A stretch of DNA of 13,529 nt from a bacterium (GTDB lineage Bacteria; Vulcanimicrobiota; Xenobia; Xenobiales; Xenobiaceae): positions 1 through 13,529 of the forward strand of contig JAFSXO010000136.1 in the NCBI GenBank assembly GCA_017444045.1, given 5' to 3'. The notes beneath the pieces were generated by a model. The model saw only the letters and a list, made by a program, of their open reading frames with translations. It had not been told where the DNA came from and ran no database searches. Positions 6,593 through 13,529 of the stretch are shown piece by piece. Each line of letters opens with the position of its first letter. The stretch's first letter is position 1. Position numbers and translations under genes: made by a program.

Positions 6593-7576
6593 GTGTCTAA
6601 TTTAAGTCAAGATCTGCTCATCCCTCAGTCCGAATTGCAAACCGCTGTAGATATTCTGCGCGGCGGAGGCGTAGTAGCCTTCCCCACCGAAACCGTTTAC
6701 GGTCTAGGGGCAGACGCGGCCAACCAAAAAGCCATAGAAACACTTTACCAGGTTAAAAACCGACCCGCCAATCGGCCTCTAACGGTACATTTGGCCGACA
6801 CAGACGAAATTGGCCAATGGGTGAACGCTATTCCCCCAGCGGCACAAAAGCTGATAGACCATTTCTGTCCCGGCCCGCTTACCCTAGTGCTGCCGCGCCG
6901 CACCCACGTTTTAGACATTGTTACCGCTGGAGGTGACAGCGTGGGGATCAGACTTCCGAGCCATCCCATGGCCCGCCAGCTTATTCGCGCCTTTGGCCGC
7001 GGCTTAGTTGCACCTTCGGCTAACCGCAGCGGTTACCTTAGCCCGACCTCGGCCGAACACGTGCGCCAGGAACTGGGCGACAGCGTGCCGCTGGTTATCG
7101 ACGGCGGTCCCTGCCAGATGGGCATTGAGTCGACAATCACCGACTTTAGCTGTGCCACTCCCCGCCTTTTGCGCGAAGGCCTGCTGACCCTCGACATACT
7201 ACAGGAAACAGCGGGAGTATACATCGAGCCTGCCGACGAGCACTCTGCGGCTTCAGCGGGACAGCACTACACCCCGCACACCCTGGCGATCGCCTGCCCG
7301 TCAGATCGGCTCGCCGAAACAGCAGCCCGAATGTCAGCCGAGAACAGCGCGCCCCTCGCCCTGGTATTCTACAGCGCCTCGCTCAGTCTGCCCTCATCGC
7401 CGTCTGTGCGTCCCGTCCAGCTGCCGGCTGAACCGCTGGGGTACGCAAAACGTTTATATTCAGCTCTGCGCTATTTAGACGGATGCTGTCTTAATTGCAT
7501 TCTCATCGAAGAACTGCCAGACGCCAAAGAATGGGATGTTCTGCGCCAGCGTATTAAGCAGATAACCAAACGCTGA
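6593..7576 (+). CDS. Threonylcarbamoyl-AMP synthase, Sua5/TsaC family
   Basis: The enzyme condenses threonine, bicarbonate and ATP to threonylcarbamoyl-AMP, the first step of the universal t6A37 modification of ANN-decoding tRNAs. The YrdC-type domain (about 10-205) has VVAFPTETVYGLGADA (27-42), KNRP with K55 and R57 in the nucleotide pocket, FCPGPLTLVL (91-100), SVGIRLPSHP (116-125), APSANRSG (140-147 with S142, N144) and GIESTI. A linker, SAGQHYTPHT (about 221-230), leads to a C-terminal domain of about 95 residues, so this is the long Sua5 form (327 aa) rather than the short TsaC. The linker closes over the active site in known Sua5 structures. The start is GTG with AAGGA at 6583-6587. No other t6A gene is in the window. 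Assignment is secure. Confidence 0.95.
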   Translation: MSNLSQDLLIPQSELQTAVDILRGGGVVAFPTETVYGLGADAANQKAIETLYQVKNRPANRPLTVHLADTDEIGQWVNAIPPAAQKLIDHFCPGPLTLVLPRRTHVLDIVTAGGDSVGIRLPSHPMARQLIRAFGRGLVAPSANRSGYLSPTSAEHVRQELGDSVPLVIDGGPCQMGIESTITDFSCATPRLLREGLLTLDILQETAGVYIEPADEHSAASAGQHYTPHTLAIACPSDRLAETAARMSAENSAPLALVFYSASLSLPSSPSVRPVQLPAEPLGYAKRLYSALRYLDGCCLNCILIEELPDAKEWDVLRQRIKQITKR

Positions 7577-7583
7577 ACAGAGC

Positions 7584-7790
7584 TTATAACTCCGTTTCGC
7601 AGTCCGGCGGAGCTATAACCTTCCCAGCTCCCCAAGGCGCTCCCTCGGCAGCTCCGCCATAGACCACACAGGGAACCTCCTCAAAAGCATGGTCAGCGAT
7701 ATCGACCACGCTGGCGGGAATCACCAGTTCACGCGGCAGCTTGCTGAGCAGACGCCAACATATAACCCTTAAGATAAAGGGGCAATAATT
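7584..7790 (-). pseudogene. Remnant of a BspA-like leucine-rich-repeat (LRR_5) protein
   Basis: The minus-strand frame is open from the stop at 7793-7791 to TAA at 7586-7584 but has no ATG and no ribosome site. Its translation contains a clear LRR_5 unit, ELVIPASVVDIADHAFEEV, followed by PCVVYGGAAEGAPWGA, the typical last repeat and cap of BspA-like surface or secreted proteins. This is the C-terminal end only, about 50 residues, so the rest of the gene has been lost. An ATG reading MLASAQQAAA in another frame with an upstream AAGGG hints that a frameshift could have joined it to a short start, but this is speculative. The fragment fills the 236-nt gap between the Sua5 and DUF2760 genes. Confidence 0.6.
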
Positions 7791-7792
7791 TT

Positions 7793-7812
7793 AAAGTAGA
7801 AATTTTTACTTT
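7793..7812. promoter_or_regulatory. 20-bp near-palindrome abutting the DUF2760 start codon
   Basis: The 20 nt from 7793 to 7812 (AAAGTAGAA...TTTTTACTTT) equal their own reverse complement except for one position pair, which is a G-U wobble in RNA. They end immediately before the ATG at 7813, in the place where a ribosome site is expected, and no Shine-Dalgarno sequence is present. It could be an operator or an RNA fold controlling translation. Confidence 0.35.
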
Positions 7813-8342
7813 ATGAGTATCGGAGTAGCATTCAAAGCATTCTTTAAGGCGCTTTTTAACCGCGATTTTTCCCAAAAGGTAGCTGAGCTTCTGAAGGGCT
7901 CTGCCCCCGAAAAGCTTCTTCCCGAAAAGACCGAACCGCAGCCGGCTCCAGAGCTGGCCGTTCCCCCAGGGGCTGTCCAGATTCTCGGGCTCCTGCAGCG
8001 CGAAGGCCGGCTGATCGACTTCCTGCAGGAAGACCTCGGCCAGGCCAGTGACGCCCAGATCGGCGCGGTCGTTAAATCCACCATCTACAGCGGCTGCCGC
8101 CAGGCTCTAAAACAGTATTTAACCCTGGAGCCCATTATGGCCGACGATGAAGAGGGCAGCGAAGTAACCGTACCCGAAGGCTTCGACCCGGAAAACATCC
8201 GCTTGGTCGGCCAGGTGCAGGGCGATCCTCCGTTTAAGGGGATTCTGCGCCACAAGGGCTGGAGAATAACTAAGGCCCAGCTGCCCGCCATTACCAAACA
8301 AATTGAAACTGGGGTCATTTGCCCCGCTGAGGTAGAGCTGCC

Positions 8343-8346
<4 letters not shown>
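7813..8346 (+). CDS. DUF2760 domain protein, partner of Hsp70-like protein
   Basis: This 177-residue protein has an amphipathic N-terminus with basic and Phe residues (1-25) and a proline-rich spacer (about 31-52). The DUF2760 core follows: LGLLQREGRLIDFLQEDL (58-75), SDAQIGAVVKS (79-89), GFDPENIRLVGQVQGDPPF (123-141), LRHKGWR (145-151) and the terminal PAEVELP (171-177). DUF2760 has no known function but is typically encoded next to an Hsp70-like gene. Here the two genes overlap by 4 nt (GTGA at 8343-8346), which strongly suggests coupled translation and a physical complex. The ATG is preceded by a palindrome instead of a ribosome site; an in-frame stop at 7792-7794 rules out an earlier start. 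It is most likely a cytosolic or membrane-surface cofactor of the chaperone. Confidence 0.85.
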
Positions 8347-10127
<1,781 letters not shown>

Positions 10128-10145
10128 CTTCATTGCACATAACAA

Positions 10146-10178
10146 AAAGCGGCTGCTGAATAATTCAGCGGCCGCTTT
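10146..10178. terminator. Strong bidirectional terminator, 15-bp stem
   Basis: AAAGCGGCTGCTGAA (10146-10160) pairs with TTCAGCGGCCGCTTT (10164-10178) around a TAA loop, with one G-U wobble. On the plus strand it is followed by TTTCTGTTT, and on the minus strand by TTTTTGTT. It lies between the convergent Hsp70-like and porin genes (69-nt gap) and can end both transcripts. Confidence 0.88.
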
Positions 10179-10196
10179 CTGTTTAAATTCTATGTA

Positions 10197-12812
10197 CTAG
10201 AACTTAAAGTTGCAGTAGGTCATAACCTGCCAGCCATCCCAAGATGCAACGTGGCACATATCCTGCTGTCCGAAGTTCAGGTTCATACTGCCCAGCGTCG
10301 GGGTTACGGAATGCTCGCGGGGCAGACTGTCTGTAGTCCAATAATAGCGCCCCATCAAGCCTACGTTCCAGGCCGAATTAATATCGTAATCCACCTTAAT
10401 CTGAGGATACAGCTGGTTTAAGGCCACGATTTTGGCATTGGTGTCGCCAGTTGCCACCGCGCTGTCGCCCAGAATACCCAAAGGATCAAGATGGCCTTTT
10501 ATATAAGCTTTGTTAACGCTAAAATCGAGCTTAAGGCTTTCCGTAGGCTCGTAATTGACAAACACCTTCCAGCCGCCGACCCGCAGATCCACGTTGTTCT
10601 GGTTCTCACCGCGCAGACCATTGTCTCCCGCCACCAGCTCGCTCAGATGCGACTTGCGCAGGAAATGCGTATCGCGGTATCCGCCGCCGAAGGTAACGCC
10701 GCGCTTAGAGATGCCGGGCTCAAACAGATACTTAAGCCCTACAGACGTATACCATTTTTCCACAGTGCCGCGCGGATTTTCCAGCGCGGTGCCAAATGCA
10801 TTGCCACTACCATCCGGCGCATAGGTATACGGAGAAAAGCCGCTGAACACCGAATCGATAAAACCGGGCGAAAAACCTAAGACATTGGTATTGGGAATGC
10901 CAAAGCCCAAGCTATTGGCCGAATAGCGCACATCCTGCTGCGAGGTCTTCACCTGCTCGTAATTGCCATAGCCCAGGGTAAACGTACCGGTAGGCAAAAA
11001 GCGCCATCTAATTTCCGCATCTATGCCGCGGCGGTTGTGAATATACGTATCGGTATCCTGAAGGGAATACATAGAGTTGATATAGTTAAAGCCGTTAGGA
11101 CGCCACAGAACCGTACCGATGCCGCCAGACTGGGGGAATGGCAGTATAAAGGGATCGTATGTGGGATCGATCGATTTATAGGAAACGTCAAAATTGACCA
11201 GATCGTGACCGTACTTGTTCTTGCCGATAGCCGTGTTAACGCCCACGCGCCACAAATCGCCGGTAACCTTGTACTCGGAGCGCCGATTCGAGGTGTACTG
11301 GGTGCGCCCATACTCGGCGAACAGCTCGGGCTGACAGGTCACGTCGAACTTATAGCGGCCGGAGAACCCGTAGGAGAACATCTCCTGGGGGCCAATGCCG
11401 CCCAAATTGGGCACACCGGGAATACCGGTTATGCCGTCATTGCCCACGGCACCGATCATGCCAATCGGGCGCTGATCAGTAACGCTGCCCATGCCGGCGA
11501 CAGCGGCGGGCGAAGCGAACTGACCAATGTAGTTGTTCGGCGTATTGACCCAGCCTAAATTGAGGTTAGAGGCCAGATACAGTCCGCTCTGGGCCAGAGC
11601 TCCGTCAGAGCCTTCGTTAGCAGTGTGCAAGAAATTGCCCCGCAGGCGCCCGCGCTCCTCGTCAAACAGGAAGGTCAGGTTTCCGCCCTCGCAATGGGTC
11701 AGATAGCCGTTATTGGGCACAGTATTATTCACGTTGCCGTCAGCCAGACGCGAACCCATAGCCTCCCAGAGCAGGCGATTGCCCTTTTCCCGCTCGTCAA
11801 ATTCCACGGAGCCGTTGACTTTTACGCCATAGCTGCCCAAATACTTATCGCCAAAGGCATTGGGGTTTAATTCAGATACATAAATGAACGGATCGAAGTT
11901 TTCCGTATTAAACGCGCCCACGGTAATTCTGGTATGCGAGGGCTTGTGCTCGAGCCAGAAATGATCTAGGCACATACGGGTATACGGATGGTTGTTGGCG
12001 CCCGTTCCCGAGTTGTTGGCCGAAATAGCCGTAAACGGATTGCATGAGTAAGGCTGGGCAGCTCCCCAGTAAGCGTCCACCACGCTGTCGCCTACCGAAG
12101 CGTAAGCGGCGAACTCCGCCCCGCCCTGGAAATTATCGTTCAGAGTAAAATTGGTGCCTAAGCGCAGCGTGCTGGAGCAGGCACTGCCGCTAGTCAAAGC
12201 GCGGCCCGAGGTCCAGTCGGTAACGGTCATGTTGCCGAAAATAAATGGGTTCATGGTCAGGCCGGCAGCAGGGCCTGTCGTCACCAACCCGCCCGCGCCT
12301 GTAGCCGAGCCGATGATCTGATCGTAGTCCAGCAGACCGTGATGGTATTCCTTAGGCGTCCTGTTGTAAAACTTCTGGGCACCGAAAACTGTCTGCAGAG
12401 AGCCGTAGAAGGTTATGCGCTCTAATTCGCTCACCCGCTTATCGAGCACATCTGTCTGAGCTTCGAGGGCGGAAACCCGCACTCCGAGGGCTTCCAGCTC
12501 TGGGCGCAGATTGTTGGCCAGGCGCTCCAAAGCGTCCAATTCCGCTTTAGAAGCAAAATTGCTCTGCTGTGCCTCCAGCTGCGCCATCAGACGCGCAACC
12601 ACAGACGCCATTTCCCAGCGGGTCATGGCACGGTCACCCTTGAAGGTCGCATCGGTATATCCCTGCAGCAGACCGCGTTCAGCCAAAGAGGCCACCGCAT
12701 CCTTGGCCCAGTGGCCATCCGGAACATCATCCGGCAGCGGAGCAGCCTGAGCGACCCCTATCAGTGCGCAAGAAGTTAGCGCCAGCGCTTTGAAGATATT
12801 TAGATTATGCAT
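10197..12812 (-). CDS. SLH-domain outer-membrane porin
   Basis: This 871-residue protein starts with a signal peptide, probably cleaved after AQA at 21-23. An SLH domain follows (about 28-78: DGHWAKDAVASLAERGLLQGY, then FKGDRAMTRWEMASVVARLM, where TRWE resembles the TR(Y/A)E motif). A heptad-patterned coiled coil runs over about 80-133. The remainder is rich in alternating aromatic/polar strands, Gly and Asn, and the last residue is Phe, as in BAM-assembled barrels. In this family the SLH domain binds pyruvylated cell-wall polymers, the coiled coil spans the periplasm and the barrel sits in the outer membrane, so it acts as pore and tether. It is longer than most such porins. Several Cys residues in the barrel may form disulfides. 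The ATG has GAGG about 8 nt upstream. A weak minus-strand promoter (TTGTTT-16-TATGTT, 12881-12854) overlaps the preceding terminator. Confidence 0.87.
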   Translation of the reverse strand: MHNLNIFKALALTSCALIGVAQAAPLPDDVPDGHWAKDAVASLAERGLLQGYTDATFKGDRAMTRWEMASVVARLMAQLEAQQSNFASKAELDALERLANNLRPELEALGVRVSALEAQTDVLDKRVSELERITFYGSLQTVFGAQKFYNRTPKEYHHGLLDYDQIIGSATGAGGLVTTGPAAGLTMNPFIFGNMTVTDWTSGRALTSGSACSSTLRLGTNFTLNDNFQGGAEFAAYASVGDSVVDAYWGAAQPYSCNPFTAISANNSGTGANNHPYTRMCLDHFWLEHKPSHTRITVGAFNTENFDPFIYVSELNPNAFGDKYLGSYGVKVNGSVEFDEREKGNRLLWEAMGSRLADGNVNNTVPNNGYLTHCEGGNLTFLFDEERGRLRGNFLHTANEGSDGALAQSGLYLASNLNLGWVNTPNNYIGQFASPAAVAGMGSVTDQRPIGMIGAVGNDGITGIPGVPNLGGIGPQEMFSYGFSGRYKFDVTCQPELFAEYGRTQYTSNRRSEYKVTGDLWRVGVNTAIGKNKYGHDLVNFDVSYKSIDPTYDPFILPFPQSGGIGTVLWRPNGFNYINSMYSLQDTDTYIHNRRGIDAEIRWRFLPTGTFTLGYGNYEQVKTSQQDVRYSANSLGFGIPNTNVLGFSPGFIDSVFSGFSPYTYAPDGSGNAFGTALENPRGTVEKWYTSVGLKYLFEPGISKRGVTFGGGYRDTHFLRKSHLSELVAGDNGLRGENQNNVDLRVGGWKVFVNYEPTESLKLDFSVNKAYIKGHLDPLGILGDSAVATGDTNAKIVALNQLYPQIKVDYDINSAWNVGLMGRYYWTTDSLPREHSVTPTLGSMNLNFGQQDMCHVASWDGWQVMTYCNFKF

Positions 12813-12879
12813 AAATTAGACCTCGACTGGGATATGCCATCGGCTCCCAGCAAAACATAGTTACCGACGGGCTTAAAAC

Positions 12880-12905
12880 AAAAAAGCACGTTCGCATGAA
12901 CGTGC
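12880..12905 (-). terminator. Intrinsic terminator after the PEP/pyruvate-binding protein gene
   Basis: Read on the minus strand, GCACGTTC and GAACGTGC (12905-12898 and 12893-12886) form a perfect 8-bp stem with an ATGC tetraloop, followed directly by TTTTTT (12885-12880). It ends the gene at the right edge and separates it from the porin gene, which is read in the same direction 68 nt further on. The rest of 12813-13018 shows an A8 run at 12984-12993 but no gene. Confidence 0.85.
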
Positions 12906-13018
12906 ATTCTGCATGATACATAATATATCAATGTGATTTATGCCGCCTCATTCTATACGCGCTTCTTTTTCCTGCTAAGCTATGAAAAAAAATTGCAGAT
13001 TTCTAGAGGCAAAGAAAG

Positions 13019-13529
13019 CTACACTAGAGCCAAACGCGCCCCGTCATGCCCGCCCAAGGCTACTCTCAGGGGCTGTTCCATGGCGATATGGCGCACAAAC
13101 TCACCCTTTTCGGCAGGCTCCTGCTCGCTAAGCCACAGCCAGTCTAGATACTGGGAATCCGCTCCGCCGTCAAAATGCGCATCCTGTGGTCTCATGCGCC
13201 ACTGCTCCCGCTCGGTTAGGGTCACATAGCCGATATTGAGCGCGCTGATCTCGTGGAAAAAGTGCGATCCCTGCGAAGGCTCAACACTGCGCTCACCGCA
13301 GGGCAATTCCACGATAAGCTTAGCCCCTAAAATATGATTCGTCTCTACGGGAATGCCCAAGCTGGGATCGGATGATCCCCAGCGCCCGGGGCCGATAAGC
13401 ACATACTGCCGTCCCGCGGCCAGCAAAGCTGCGTTAAGTTTGGCGACCTCCCCCGCCGCCGTCTGCGCCTCGCGCAGGGACAGGGCCTCTTTGTGTACCC
13501 ATACAATGTCCTTAATCTCCGCGTAATGG
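13019..13529 (-). CDS. PEP/pyruvate-binding domain protein, C-terminal part (5' end outside window)
   Basis: The frame is open to the window edge, so the gene continues beyond 13529; only the last 169 residues are visible. They contain YVLIGPGRWGSSDPSLGIPV, VEPSQGSHFFHEISALNIGY and a late DWLWL block. This series of motifs is typical of the C-terminus of large proteins annotated as PEP/pyruvate-binding or pyruvate-phosphate-dikinase-like proteins. Those carry the ATP-grasp PPDK N-terminal fold but are not the metabolic PPDK or PEP synthase. Their reaction is not established. The TTG at 13426 is internal, not the start. A terminator follows 114 nt after the stop. Confidence 0.72.
   Translation of the reverse strand, partial: HYAEIKDIVWVHKEALSLREAQTAAGEVAKLNAALLAAGRQYVLIGPGRWGSSDPSLGIPVETNHILGAKLIVELPCGERSVEPSQGSHFFHEISALNIGYVTLTEREQWRMRPQDAHFDGGADSQYLDWLWLSEQEPAEKGEFVRHIAMEQPLRVALGGHDGARLALV

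Noticed and set aside
7606..7658. GGCGGAGCT / AGCTCCGCC inverted repeat after the Sua5 gene as a terminator
   Set aside because: The 9-bp arms are 35 nt apart with no T tract, and both arms lie inside the LRR remnant's codons, so coincidence of GC-rich coding sequence is likely.
11037..11558. 173-residue plus-strand open frame inside the porin gene
   Set aside because: It is antisense to a well-supported porin reading frame and has no ribosome site or recognisable domain.
12750..12812. Lipoprotein signal (LTSC at residues 12-15) in the SLH porin
   Set aside because: The hydrophobic stretch before the Cys would be too short, and a better signal-peptidase I site (AQA) follows. The barrel with C-terminal Phe fits a porin.
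13019..13426. Complete 135-residue gene starting at the TTG at 13426
   Set aside because: The same frame stays open to the window edge with protein-like sequence, and the motifs belong to the C-terminus of a much larger protein.

Overview
The window reads as chromosomal DNA from an uncultured, deep-branching, outer-membrane-bearing bacterium. The best taxonomic clue is a large outer-membrane porin with an N-terminal S-layer homology (SLH) domain and a coiled coil (10197-12812, minus). That architecture is known from Cyanobacteria, Negativicutes, Deinococcus-Thermus and related candidate phyla, and is not typical of Proteobacteria or Bacteroidota. GTG and TTG starts are common, two gene pairs are joined by 4-nt GTGA overlaps, and a BspA-type leucine-rich-repeat remnant hints at a host-associated or gut lifestyle. 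No rRNA, tRNA, CRISPR array, IS element or phage gene was recognised. I cannot name the genus.

Left part (1-3790): a 241-residue relative of the 5'-nucleotidase metallophosphoesterases whose metal-binding motifs are nearly all replaced (94-819, plus). It converges, across a perfect 16-bp hairpin, on a minus-strand two-gene operon for M16B peptidase subunits. The upstream gene (2333-3790) keeps the HxxEH zinc site. The downstream one (912-2336) lacks it but keeps the R/Y substrate-side pair, the usual catalytic/non-catalytic arrangement.

Middle part (3791-7576): two tandem SpoVG-like small proteins (4063-4356, 4397-4684) end at a bidirectional terminator. A minus-strand HD-GYP protein with a degenerate receiver domain follows (4821-5804). 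After a roughly 400-nt divergent regulatory region comes a plus-strand double zinc-ribbon protein with a consensus sigma-70-type promoter (6209-6481). Next is a Sua5/TsaC-type threonylcarbamoyl-AMP synthase for tRNA t6A (6593-7576).

Right part (7577-13529): a remnant of a BspA-like LRR protein sits in the gap at 7584-7790 (minus). Then comes a translationally coupled DUF2760-Hsp70 pair (7813-10127, plus), an uncharacterised chaperone-like module. It is closed by a strong bidirectional terminator that also serves the convergent SLH porin gene. The right edge holds the C-terminal 169 residues of a PEP/pyruvate-binding-domain protein on the minus strand, followed by an intrinsic terminator.

The strongest candidates for undescribed biology are the DUF2760-Hsp70 pair (with a start-codon-abutting palindrome), the phosphoesterase-like protein stripped of its metal ligands, and the tandem SpoVG-like pair.
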